Counted from the stretch's first letter, positions 1-6,521 are shown. The stretch: DNA of 26,618 bases from Oscillospiraceae bacterium (GCA_017523995.1 JAFWUX010000141.1:1-26618); one strand, 5' to 3'. Notes: generated by a model not told the origin, from the letters alone. Numbers and translations are program-made.

Positions 1-174
1 GAAAAAGTGTCGCTGTACTTCTACGAAAATGAAGCAGAGAAGCTGATCCTGCTCACGAGTTTGTATCTGTCTGCGTTCGGAAATCCGGCGCACGACTATT
101 TTCCGGAGATTGGTCTGACGCGGAAGGGTTCGGGAAGCTCCCGGCCTGCGGAGCAGGAACATTCGCAATCGTAA
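1..174 (+). CDS. C-terminal end of an unrecognised mobile-element protein (partial)
   Basis: An open frame runs in from the window edge and ends at TAA 172-174, giving 57 residues. The visible part begins EKVSLYFYENEAEKLIL and finishes in a polar Ser/Gln/Glu-rich tail. I do not recognise the family. It lies about 145 bp upstream of a MOBV relaxase in the same orientation, so it is probably a gene of the same mobilisation module. No domain can be assigned from this fragment. Confidence 0.6.
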   Translation, partial: EKVSLYFYENEAEKLILLTSLYLSAFGNPAHDYFPEIGLTRKGSGSSRPAEQEHSQS

Positions 175-182
175 ACGTGAAT

Positions 183-233
183 CCCAAGTCAGTCCTGTTC
201 AGCCGAAAACGGCGGTACAGGACTGATATTGGG
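183..233 (+). other. Long hairpin upstream of the relaxase, candidate oriT
   Basis: The arms nest as follows: CCCAA (183-187) with TTGGG (229-233), CAGTCCTGT (190-198) with ACAGGACTG (217-225), and GCCG (202-205) with CGGC (210-213) around an AAAA loop. That is 18 base pairs with two small internal loops. No T-run follows, so a simple terminator fits poorly. MOBV relaxases commonly act on an oriT with inverted repeats just upstream of their own gene, and this hairpin is 87 bp upstream of the relaxase start. The oriT role is inferred from position; I see no recognisable nick consensus. Confidence 0.4.
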
Positions 234-319
234 GTGAGTATCACAGAAGTTCTGAAATCGCGTATTTTCGCACATTTCACATAATGAACACAGATTGAAA
301 TGAGAGAAAGGATGAGAGA

Positions 320-1309
320 ATGAAAACTTTCAGCATCAGCTTTACGCTGGGCAAGGGAACGGCAGCACACGGGGCGAATATTCAGCACAACAACAGAAAG
401 TTCACCGCAGCGAATGTGGACGAGACGCGCTTCACATCAAACATCACATACAAGGAACAGTACATCGAGGATGCTTACCTGCAACTGTTCAGTAAAGCGC
501 TGCGGGAGTACAACGCAAAACAGAAGAAAGATTGCCGCAAAATTGAAGATTACTATGCGCACATCGTTCGCGGACGGAGAGAGGAACCGTTCTATGAAGC
601 GATCGTCCAGTTCGGCGACTGCCACAACGCGGCATCAGGAACACCGAACGGCGATCGTGTCAAGGCAATGCTTGACGAGTATATGAAAATGTTTCAGGTG
701 CGAAACCCGAATCTGTATGTGTTCAACGCGGTGCTGCACGATGACGAGGCTTCGCCGCATCTGCATATCGACTTCATCCCCTATTACACATACTGCCGAA
801 AGATCGGTTTGTCAAAAGGCGTGTCGATGCGTGCGGCATTGCAGGAGATGGGTTATGCGCCGAAGAACGGTCAGGCGAATCAACTGGTCGCATGGGAAGA
901 AGCCGAGCGCAAATACATGGAGGAGATTTTGCATCGGCATGGGTATGAGCGCGAGGACAAAGACGCGCACTATCCGCACATGACGGTCGAGCAGTACAAG
1001 GCATCGCAGGAAGCGAAAAACATGACTGCTGCGCTGAAATCGAGTCAGCCGTTCAGTGTCTATGATGACATTCGTGAACTGAAGATGCGGCTCGCTGCAT
1101 CAGAGCGACGCGTCGATGTGATGACCGAGCAGATGCAGTCGCCCTATGAGTGCGCGCAATGCTGCTTCAAAGTCTTTGTCCTGCTGTGCAGTACGTTTCG
1201 CCGGACCGCGCATCCGTCCTCCGGCGCGGCGGTATTTCACAGATGCCGCGCGGAATTCCAGCAAGCCGGAGATGTTCTCTTCCGTATACTGCTTGCCGTC
1301 TTGATTTAG
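320..1309 (+). CDS. MOBV-type relaxase (Mob/Pre), C-terminally truncated
   Basis: Relaxases of this family nick plasmid or element DNA at oriT and start mobilisation. The N-terminus carries the family's HNNR stretch (residues 23-26). A metal-binding motif of the type HxDE..PHxH is present as H140-D142-E143 and P146-H147-L148-H149. Start ATG 320 is preceded by a purine-rich GAGAAAGGATGAGAGA. Relaxase-like sequence stops at about residue 273, after a predicted helix ending TEQMQ. From about 1140 the frame reads antisense through the 3' end of yaiI, giving a Cys/Leu-rich tail that is not part of the family. MOBV proteins are usually longer, with a coiled-coil C-terminus. The gene is therefore a remnant fused by chance to flanking DNA and is probably non-functional or only nicking-competent. 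Confidence 0.8.
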   Translation: MKTFSISFTLGKGTAAHGANIQHNNRKFTAANVDETRFTSNITYKEQYIEDAYLQLFSKALREYNAKQKKDCRKIEDYYAHIVRGRREEPFYEAIVQFGDCHNAASGTPNGDRVKAMLDEYMKMFQVRNPNLYVFNAVLHDDEASPHLHIDFIPYYTYCRKIGLSKGVSMRAALQEMGYAPKNGQANQLVAWEEAERKYMEEILHRHGYEREDKDAHYPHMTVEQYKASQEAKNMTAALKSSQPFSVYDDIRELKMRLAASERRVDVMTEQMQSPYECAQCCFKVFVLLCSTFRRTAHPSSGAAVFHRCRAEFQQAGDVLFRILLAVLI

Positions 1310-1567
1310 CACGATCGCATTCCGGCTCAGGCACATTGCCGCGAGACCGTAGTCCTGTGTGATAACCAGATCGCCGGCATGAACCAGATTCACCAGCCGA
1401 TAGTCTGCGCTGTCTGCGCCCTTGTCCACAATAATTGTTTTCACGCCTTCGTACTCGATCCGGTGTGCGGTGTCGCAGATGATCGTGCAGCTGATTCCAG
1501 ATTGTTTTGCAATCCGAACGGTGATTCCTGTTACCGGGCAGCCGTCCGCATCAATCAGTATTTTCAT
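1100..1567 (-). CDS. yaiI: YaiI/YqxD family protein (UPF0178)
   Basis: The 155-residue protein begins MKILIDADGCPV, the diagnostic N-terminus of the UPF0178 family. It later shows ITQDYGLA, typical of its PIN/NYN-like nuclease fold with conserved acidic residues. The biochemical role in bacteria is not established. Start ATG 1567 is chosen because GGAGGTTGCGT lies immediately upstream; an in-frame ATG farther upstream lacks a Shine-Dalgarno sequence. The family normally ends soon after the FEAALRALIG helix. Here 13 more residues (RLHLLGHHIDASL) are read from DNA antisense to the relaxase gene. The original stop codon has been replaced, so the mobile-element junction cuts the very end of this gene; the core fold looks intact. 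Confidence 0.88.
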   Translation of the reverse strand: MKILIDADGCPVTGITVRIAKQSGISCTIICDTAHRIEYEGVKTIIVDKGADSADYRLVNLVHAGDLVITQDYGLAAMCLSRNAIVLNQDGKQYTEENISGLLEFRAASVKYRRAGGRMRGPAKRTAQQDKDFEAALRALIGRLHLLGHHIDASL

Positions 1568-1830
1568 ACGCAACCTCCATTCTGCGTTTATCATACCACA
1601 CTCCCGCGAAAAAATCAATTCTGAGTGTATTGGGACTCACAAGATCCAACAGGATAAAGCTGCCGATTCTCGTTGCATATTGCGCCAAAAATATACAAAA
1701 AAACGACGCGAAGAATGTTCCTCAGTAACTTATAATATCACATGTAATTATAACCAAGTGGATGCAAACCCTCTGTCTAAACTACTGGAAGATTCGTAGA
1801 TTATGATTACAGATTGGTAAAAAGCGCATA

Positions 1831-1870
1831 AAACAGGGGTGTCTCACCGGCTCGTATATAGAGGGGAGAA
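1831..1870 (+). repeat. 40-bp duplicated module, copy A
   Basis: This copy matches 2345-2384 with only a few differences. The identical core is CCGGCTCGTATATAGAGGG, and the following purine-rich GAGAAA is also shared. Both copies have an AACCCTCTGT block upstream (1768-1777 and 2290-2299) and a GGTAAAA block closer in, so the similarity extends in patches over about 100 bp. Function is unknown. Confidence 0.7.
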
Positions 1871-2344
1871 AAATATGCACCTATAGCATAACAGCTGTAA
1901 TTATTACCATGCTATCGTTCCCTCTCTTTATACGATGCTGTGTAAGAAAAAGAATTATGCGGAAAAGGGGGGCCAAAACGTCATGTTCTGTACTATAAAT
2001 TGAAGGGCATAATCATGGACCGCTTTCCTAAGTTTAGTTTGACCATGATGCGCGCGCCAAATTCATCAATGAATCACATGGTAAATTAACCAAGGAACGC
2101 ATACTGATGTATCTGTCCTAATGTGCAAAAGGGAGAATCTGAAAAAACGAATTCAAAAACCGTGCATTTTAGGCCTTCAAAACGGCTATATATTGCAGGA
2201 TATAATTGCAACGCAATGATGAAAGAACATCAACCTGCATGCAATATGAATGTTTCAAGAATGATATGTGATAATATCCAATCTGCTTAAAACCCTCTGT
2301 TCATTCCATTGTGCAAAAAAGAGAATAATTCTGAAACGCTGGTA

Positions 2345-2384
2345 AAACAAGGAGGTCTCGCCGGCTCGTATATAGAGGGAGAAA
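2345..2384 (+). repeat. 40-bp duplicated module, copy B
   Basis: Second copy of the module at 1831-1870, sharing CCGGCTCGTATATAGAGGG. It is preceded by AAGGAGGTCTCG and followed by GAAATG, which resembles a ribosome binding site and start. The frame that follows closes quickly and does not look like a gene. Confidence 0.7.
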
Positions 2385-2623
2385 TGAAAAATGTAAAAAG
2401 GGAGGTACCAAAAGCCTATGCTTATTCCATATAAGTGAAAGCGTATATTGTACTTTTCTGATCGTTCCTGAAGGATTTGACAAAACGCCTAAGACAAACC
2501 GCGTTTCCGCACGAAACTTCGGGCATATCAGAGAATGATTTGCATCTTCCGTCAGAAGGGGGTGAAAAAACGCCTCTGAAACACCATAAATAGTGAAGGG
2601 GAAAATCAGAATCACGCGGCACC

Positions 2624-2637
2624 TTGACAACTGAATA
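2624..2637 (+). repeat. TTGACAACTGAATA motif, copy 1
   Basis: This 14-bp sequence recurs exactly at 8743-8756. Both copies sit upstream of a hairpin-rich stretch. It contains a perfect -35-like TTGACA, but no -10 box lies at 16-18 bp in either copy. It may mark related leader regions of the same class of element. Confidence 0.6.
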
Positions 2638-2645
2638 GCAGCATA

Positions 2646-2874
2646 CAGGCAACGTTTAGCCTGCGCCCGGGTGAAAACCGGCAGCCACAGAATCCATACG
2701 CGATGACCGTGCATCTGCACGCGAGCGAACAATATGACGATTCGAGACCGGAGTAGCGTCCGGAGGCGATGAAACGCAGGCGATCATGATACTTCTCAGG
2801 CAAAATATTGCCTGAGCCTCCGCCCGATCAGCGGTTTGGGAGCTTAGTGCTATGCGGCTGATACGCTGTCAGCC
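2646..2874 (+). other. Run of six hairpins, candidate structured RNA
   Basis: Six successive inverted repeats lie within 230 bp. They are CAGGC/GCCTG (2646-2663), GCCCGG/CCGGC (2665-2682), GTGC/GCAC (2709-2720), CCGGA/TCCGG (2748-2763), CTCAGGCAA/TTGCCTGAG (2795-2816) and GGCTGA/TCAGCC (2856-2874). The block follows the TTGACAACTGAATA motif and is GC-rich compared with the AT-rich DNA on both sides. No gene overlaps it convincingly. It could be a leader RNA, a stand-alone non-coding RNA or a DNA-level site such as an origin. I cannot match it to a known RNA family by eye. Confidence 0.4.
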
Positions 2875-2925
2875 GGCCTGTATGTTCTGTCCTGAGATAT
2901 TCATACATGTTTTTTCAATACAAAA

Positions 2926-2954
2926 AGCTGCCACATCGAAACGATGCAACAGCT
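2926..2954 (-). terminator. Rho-independent terminator of the HEPN unit
   Basis: On the minus strand a 13-bp stem (including G-U pairs) closes a 3-nt loop and is followed at once by TTTTTG. It lies 22 bp beyond the HEPN stop codon and closes that transcription unit. Confidence 0.82.
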
Positions 2955-2976
2955 ATAGGAGATTAGTAATGAATTT

Positions 2977-3663
2977 TTACTGGTTAGAAGCAATATATCG
3001 TTTGGGACTATCTTTAATTAATTGTAGTTTTGACTCCATAGAATAATGATGAGTCTTTTTGATATACTCCTCAAGGTCTGTTAATCTAGAATAATAATCT
3101 CGAAAATGTGCTCGATCAGGAGATTCGATCATATCTTCTATGCATTGTGAATACTTTTCATAAATCTGAAACAACACATAAATCTGCATCAAATCCATAC
3201 TTTGCATTCGCTGAGTCAAATCAGTATTTATACGTTGGCAATCATTAGTGAGACATATACACCATTGTCCGTGTGCAATTTTATTACGTAATTCACTTGG
3301 CTTGATAATATATTCATTAAGCAAGTTGTTTATTTTTTGTTTTTTATTTGCAATTTCTCCACTTGACCCATTAATTCTAGAAAATGCCAATTCGATGCAT
3401 TTATTCCATTTGCTTTCCAAGTTCCTCTGACTTAGAATTTGCTTAATATAATCTTCCGAGAAGCCATGAGGTGTATTAATCATCTTGATAAAAGCAGCTT
3501 CTGCAAACACAGAATAAAGCATAGCATATACACGGGTTAATGTTTCAACTTCGTAGTATTTTTCTTTTTCAAGTGCTCGATTAATCTGACGCTTAATGTC
3601 TTTTGATCGTTTTTTTATTTCTTTGACATTAGCGCAACATGCTTTATAAATCTCTAAACTCAT
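2977..3663 (-). CDS. HEPN-domain protein, putative RNase (defence/toxin-like)
   Basis: The 228-residue, largely helical protein contains SELRNKIAHGQW. Here R126-N127-x3-H131 matches the RNxxxH signature of catalytically competent HEPN ribonucleases. HEPN proteins are often tRNA- or mRNA-cleaving toxins and antiviral effectors; activity and target here are inferred. The N-terminal third is a lysine-rich, charged helical region (residues about 12-40). Start ATG 3663 is preferred because GGAAG lies 8 nt upstream. A GTG at 3705 is in frame but lies in a strong inverted repeat and lacks a Shine-Dalgarno sequence. No MNT/nucleotidyltransferase antitoxin is adjacent. The gene is AT-rich with many TTA/ATA codons, unlike the chromosomal genes to the right, suggesting transfer. 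It has its own promoter (3806-3834), a tRNA-like leader (3724-3799) and a terminator. Confidence 0.72.
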   Translation of the reverse strand: MSLEIYKACCANVKEIKKRSKDIKRQINRALEKEKYYEVETLTRVYAMLYSVFAEAAFIKMINTPHGFSEDYIKQILSQRNLESKWNKCIELAFSRINGSSGEIANKKQKINNLLNEYIIKPSELRNKIAHGQWCICLTNDCQRINTDLTQRMQSMDLMQIYVLFQIYEKYSQCIEDMIESPDRAHFRDYYSRLTDLEEYIKKTHHYSMESKLQLIKDSPKRYIASNQ

Positions 3664-3689
3664 TGATACATCTTCCGGTATTGATGCAA

Positions 3690-3732
3690 GGGTGTTAAAA
3701 TGCACAGTAATACTCTATGCATTTTAACACCC
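3690..3732. repeat. 15-bp perfect inverted repeat between tRNA-like sequence and HEPN gene
   Basis: GGGTGTTAAAATGCA (3690-3704) and its exact reverse complement (3718-3732) are separated by 13 nt. The right arm coincides with the 3' acceptor strand and part of the T-stem of the tRNA-like sequence. In the transcript, the tRNA-like acceptor end could therefore pair either with its own 5' end or with the HEPN leader. No T-run follows the second arm on the minus strand, so it is not a standard terminator. Confidence 0.85.
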
Positions 3733-3799
3733 CGGAATCGAACCGGGATCTTCTTTCAGATTAAAGAAAGGCGCTCTAACCTTATTAAGCTAGTGTGAC
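3724..3799 (-). tRNA. tRNA-like sequence (degenerate tRNA or tRNA-derived leader)
   Basis: Read on the minus strand it has a 5' GTCACAC acceptor strand and TA linker. The D-arm runs GCTT to GAGC. An anticodon-type stem CTTTC/GAAAG follows. The T-arm is perfect, CCCGG-TTCGATT-CCGGG, and is followed by GTGTTAA. Only five of seven acceptor pairs form, the anticodon loop has 8 nt instead of 7, and no CCA is encoded. The anticodon is uncertain; TAA is one reading. It starts about 6 nt after a consensus -10 box, so its 5' end nearly coincides with the predicted transcription start. It could be a tRNA pseudogene, an integration-site relic, or a tRNA mimic used by the downstream HEPN gene. Confidence 0.5.
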
Positions 3800-3805
3800 A
3801 TAATA

Positions 3806-3834
3806 ATTATAGCATGTTTTCTTATAGGTGTCAA
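3806..3834 (-). promoter_or_regulatory. Consensus sigma-A promoter of the tRNA-like/HEPN unit
   Basis: On the minus strand TTGACA (3829-3834) and TATAAT (3806-3811) are separated by exactly 17 bp. Both boxes match the consensus perfectly. The predicted start falls at the 5' end of the tRNA-like sequence. Confidence 0.85.
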
Positions 3835-3894
3835 TAGAAAACTAAGAAAAAAATAAAAAACACAAGCCTTCGAATTTGAAAAACGGAGATTAAA

Positions 3895-4034
3895 ATGAAA
3901 CAAGTTGAGAGAATTGTCCTTTACAAGATTATCTGTTCTTTAATCCGCTTTTGGTAAAATTTGCATGCCATTTCAGACACAGAGCTTGCCACATTATAAT
4001 AAACAGTTAGCTGGTTTATGAAGAATTATGATAT
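3895..4034 (+). pseudogene. Broken copy of the small HTH gene at 5754
   Basis: ATG 3895, with GGAG upstream, opens MKQVERIVLYKII, closely matching the intact HTH protein at 5754-5978 (MKKVERIALYKIV). A TAA at 3955-3957 replaces the Gln codon of the intact gene. Matching sequence (NLHAISDTELA) continues beyond it until a second stop at about 3994. Weaker nucleotide similarity runs to about 4034. The two copies flank the AlbA_2-type ATPase gene in direct orientation. Confidence 0.82.
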
Positions 4035-4046
4035 GCAGAACCGGTT

Positions 4047-5447
4047 TTACTCGGTAATTGTGATATACTTCTGATTTTTGCTGTTTGGCTTATCCGGAAT
4101 CGTTCTAGCGATTCTGCCCTTATCCAGAAGGGCGTTTATATGCTTCATAAGATTTTTTCTGTCTTTCAAGTTCAAATAAGCAAGTATTTCCTGTGCGCTG
4201 TGGGGCTGCTTGCAGTATTCTATGATTCTAGCCTTGATGTCATCGGATTCAACTTGTGGTGTAACTTGGGGGACAACTTGAGGGGTATCCCCCAAGTTGA
4301 GTCTGTGGAACGGAATCGTAACGGATATGGAATTATCTGAAAAATCAAAGGCTTCCTCTCCGTACTCCGCCACTATCCTCGGAACACCACGTCCGCTTTT
4401 CTCACTGATATGGAGTTGTAGCAGGATTTCAGACAGTTTCTGATTTACCGGAATGGACACTCCGCCGAAGAATCCTTCTTTTGTCTGATTCGGCGGCAGC
4501 GTACCGAGAGACACAATCTCTATGCGGTCTTCGTATGCCGTAAACATCGGGGCATTGCCGTTGACCCATAGATTATGAACAAACGCATTGATAACGGCTT
4601 CGTGAAAAGCATCTTTATCAAAGAGCATGACCTCTTTGCGCGCAACCTTGCGATCCCGTTCATCCGCCTGCGGTATGTTCATTGTATCGCCGAAATCCAG
4701 TACCTTATCCAGAGACATCAGCAGACACATATTGCCGAATTCTCTGACCGTATACATTGTGGACGTCTTATCCTTGCCGCTGAAAACAGCAAAACGAATC
4801 GGAATATGCGGCTCGTCCGAAAGAAGCTGTGCCAGCATATTGTATTTCCCGTCTTTTGTAAGCAGTTCCAGATTCTTCTTAAACGATTTTTTATTCAGCT
4901 TGATTCCGTGCAAATCGTAGTAAAGAAAAAGCTGATCAAAGGTCAGATCCGTAAATCTGGACTCGGTATTGAGCAGATTCGGTAATCCGTTGTTCAGTAC
5001 ACGGAACAGCTCTGCTTCACGGTCAGGATACTTTGCAAGATTCACCTTGCTGGAACCGATGCGCAGATACCGGACAGCCTTATAGGCAGTCGGCACCGTA
5101 TGTGCAGCCGGAATGCGGAGCACAACCACGCGCTTCTCGTCGATGATATCTTCCTCAAACCGGAAATAGATGCCCGGAGTGATATTTCTCGCCAGATAAT
5201 GCTCCAAGGGCTCGTTTTTGACATCCTGATGATAATTAAACTTTGTATCTGTGAATTCATGTGTCGCGTTATGGATACCCCAGATCAGGAATCCTTCTTC
5301 TTTTCCAAGCATTGCAGCTGCATTTGGCAGCGATGAAATATATTCACCAATCCCGTCCGGCTCATACCAGCCGTCTTTAAACTCAAACCAGCTCTGTTCT
5401 TCGGTATATGAGATACAATCGGCAACCAGTTCAGTGATTGTAAACAC
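4047..5447 (-). CDS. AlbA_2 (Schlafen-type) ATPase-like DNA-binding protein with winged helix
   Basis: The 466-residue protein belongs to the family often annotated as RecG-like or putative DNA-binding ATPase. An N-terminal AlbA_2 domain (about residues 10-150) shows EFKDGWYEP and LRIGSSKVNLAKYP. A divergent GHKL-type HATPase_c_4 region (about 270-390) shows HEAVINAFVHN, YEDRIEIVSLG and ISEKSGRGVPRIV. A proline/valine linker with repeated PQV units leads to a C-terminal winged helix (about 400-466). Start GTG 5447 is preferred because GGGGAGG lies about 8 nt upstream; a TTG at 5471 lies ahead of that ribosome binding site, and the nearby ATG 5454 is out of frame. Its own promoter lies at 5498-5526. 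Family members are common on mobile and defence islands, where they act as regulators or effectors; the role here is unknown. Confidence 0.82.
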   Translation of the reverse strand: MFTITELVADCISYTEEQSWFEFKDGWYEPDGIGEYISSLPNAAAMLGKEEGFLIWGIHNATHEFTDTKFNYHQDVKNEPLEHYLARNITPGIYFRFEEDIIDEKRVVVLRIPAAHTVPTAYKAVRYLRIGSSKVNLAKYPDREAELFRVLNNGLPNLLNTESRFTDLTFDQLFLYYDLHGIKLNKKSFKKNLELLTKDGKYNMLAQLLSDEPHIPIRFAVFSGKDKTSTMYTVREFGNMCLLMSLDKVLDFGDTMNIPQADERDRKVARKEVMLFDKDAFHEAVINAFVHNLWVNGNAPMFTAYEDRIEIVSLGTLPPNQTKEGFFGGVSIPVNQKLSEILLQLHISEKSGRGVPRIVAEYGEEAFDFSDNSISVTIPFHRLNLGDTPQVVPQVTPQVESDDIKARIIEYCKQPHSAQEILAYLNLKDRKNLMKHINALLDKGRIARTIPDKPNSKNQKYITITE

Positions 5448-5497
5448 GCTGCATGACCTCCCCAAGCTCAATACAGAGCTTTTATACTGTTTAGCCT

Positions 5498-5526
5498 ATT
5501 ATACCACAAATGCTGTTCTTTTACAA
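5498..5526 (-). promoter_or_regulatory. Promoter of the AlbA_2 gene
   Basis: On the minus strand TTGTAA (5521-5526) and TATAAT (5498-5503) are 17 bp apart. They lie about 50 bp upstream of the GTG start. Confidence 0.7.
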
Positions 5527-5753
5527 GAGGACAGCCTTCAACTTTTAGCATTCTGTTTCAAGTACATGAGAGGAGCGCTGCAAACAAGCCGGTTTAGGTT
5601 AAGCAACGCGCTTATTGTCACGGTACTGAAATGGTACTTCAGGTCTGATATGAAAGGCGGTGAAGTATGAGCAGAGACAGCCCCGCATCAATCCACTCGT
5701 AAAAGCAGGACCACAATCGTTTAGAGGCAGGACAAGCCAAAGGAGGATCTTAA
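5527..5753. other. Divergent intergenic region upstream of the HTH gene
   Basis: It separates the minus-strand AlbA_2 gene from the plus-strand HTH gene. A 12-codon open frame (ATG 5667 to TAA 5702, MSRDSPASIHS) follows a weak GGCGG and might be a leader peptide. A direct repeat of GGTACT lies near 5622-5637. No clear plus-strand promoter is visible. Confidence 0.4.
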
Positions 5754-5978
5754 ATGAAGAAAGTAGAGAGAATCGCCCTTTATAAGATCGTCTGGTGTAA
5801 AATCCGTTATTGGCAGAATTTGCATGACATTTCAGATACAGAGCTTGCCGCGTCCCTGCAAGTCGGAGAGCGCACGCTCCATGAATATGACAAAAACGCC
5901 GGCCATGTTACGATGGAAAAGCTGGATTCCTTTCTGGTGTACAACCGGATTGAAATTTCTGATCTTCTGAATGCATAA
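5754..5978 (+). CDS. Small XRE/Cro-like helix-turn-helix protein
   Basis: The 74-residue protein has a helix-turn-helix core in DISDTELAASLQVGERTLHEY (about residues 25-46), and its C-terminal helix ends DLLNA. Such short regulators usually control element genes. Start ATG 5754 follows AAAGGAGGATCTTAA. The gene is 18 bp ahead of the Bro-N gene in the same direction, so the two are probably cotranscribed. A broken paralogue lies at 3895 on the other side of the AlbA_2 gene. Confidence 0.75.
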   Translation: MKKVERIALYKIVWCKIRYWQNLHDISDTELAASLQVGERTLHEYDKNAGHVTMEKLDSFLVYNRIEISDLLNA

Positions 5979-5996
5979 TGCCGAGGAGGTTTCTCT

Positions 5997-6431
5997 ATGA
6001 ATCATGAAATACAGATTTTCTCCAATGAAGCGTTCAACAATGTTCGTACAGTCATGATTGACGGTGTACCGTGGTTTGCAGCGACCGATGTCACAAGAAT
6101 TCTCGGCTATAAAAACTGCTGCAAGGCGATTGCCGACCATGTGGACGAGGAGGACAAGGGTATAACGAAATGCACCACCGTCGGCGGAATGCAGAATCTG
6201 ACCATAATCAACGAGTCCGGCGTATACAGCCTGATCGTATCCAGTAAGATGCCAGACGCCAGACGGTTCAAACACTGGGTCACACATGAAATCCTGCCGT
6301 CTCTGCGGAAAACCGGTGCGTATGCGGTCAATGATGAGGCCGTAGTGCGCAGAATGTTTTCACATGCAGATGAAAAATCCATTGCAGAGCTGACAGAGAT
6401 ACTAAAGATGCTGCGGATGAACAGTGAATAA
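5997..6431 (+). CDS. Bro-N domain protein (phage antirepressor-like)
   Basis: The 144-residue protein consists almost entirely of a Bro-N domain. Visible hallmarks are VPWFAATDVTRILGY (residues about 25-39), NESGVYSLIVSSKMPDAR, and FKHWVTHEILPSLRKTGAY. Bro-N domains bind DNA in phage antirepressors and mobile-element regulators. The C-terminal effector domain found in longer antirepressors is absent; only a short helical tail remains. Start ATG 5997 follows GAGGAGG. The pairing with the HTH gene suggests a repressor/antirepressor type control unit next to the integrase, which is inferred. Confidence 0.85.
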   Translation: MNHEIQIFSNEAFNNVRTVMIDGVPWFAATDVTRILGYKNCCKAIADHVDEEDKGITKCTTVGGMQNLTIINESGVYSLIVSSKMPDARRFKHWVTHEILPSLRKTGAYAVNDEAVVRRMFSHADEKSIAELTEILKMLRMNSE

Positions 6432-6492
6432 GCTGACCGTTTCCATTAAATTGCAGATGTTTCATATTGATATGCTCAATGTCTCAACCCTC

Positions 6493-6521
6493 TTTACAAA
6501 GAACCCGAAATGTGGTATAAT
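6493..6521 (+). promoter_or_regulatory. Integrase promoter with extended -10
   Basis: TTTACA (6493-6498), a 17-bp spacer and TATAAT (6516-6521), with TGG directly before the -10 box (extended -10 element). The integrase start codon is 45 bp downstream. Confidence 0.78.

Larger units (their letters stand above)
1568..2623. other. Non-coding stretch, decayed mobile-element DNA
   Basis: No convincing gene is visible on either strand in this kilobase. Stops are frequent, and the short open frames lack ribosome binding sites and family resemblance. It is clearly more AT-rich than the flanking yaiI gene. The only clear structures are a duplicated 40-bp module (1831-1870 and 2345-2384) and a weak hairpin ATCATGG/CCATGAT (2012-2018 and 2043-2049). 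The stretch may hold an unrecognised non-coding RNA or be eroded element sequence. Confidence 0.6.

Noticed and set aside
2624..2652. TTGACAACTGAATA as a promoter
   Set aside because: TTGACA is perfect, but neither copy has a -10 box at 16-18 bp.
2301..3046. Several short open frames around the hairpin run and the HEPN terminator
   Set aside because: They lack ribosome binding sites, overlap inverted repeats or the terminator, and have no family resemblance.
3690..3732. Inverted repeat as an ordinary terminator for the tRNA-like sequence
   Set aside because: It lacks a T-run after the second arm on the minus strand and overlaps the acceptor strand itself.
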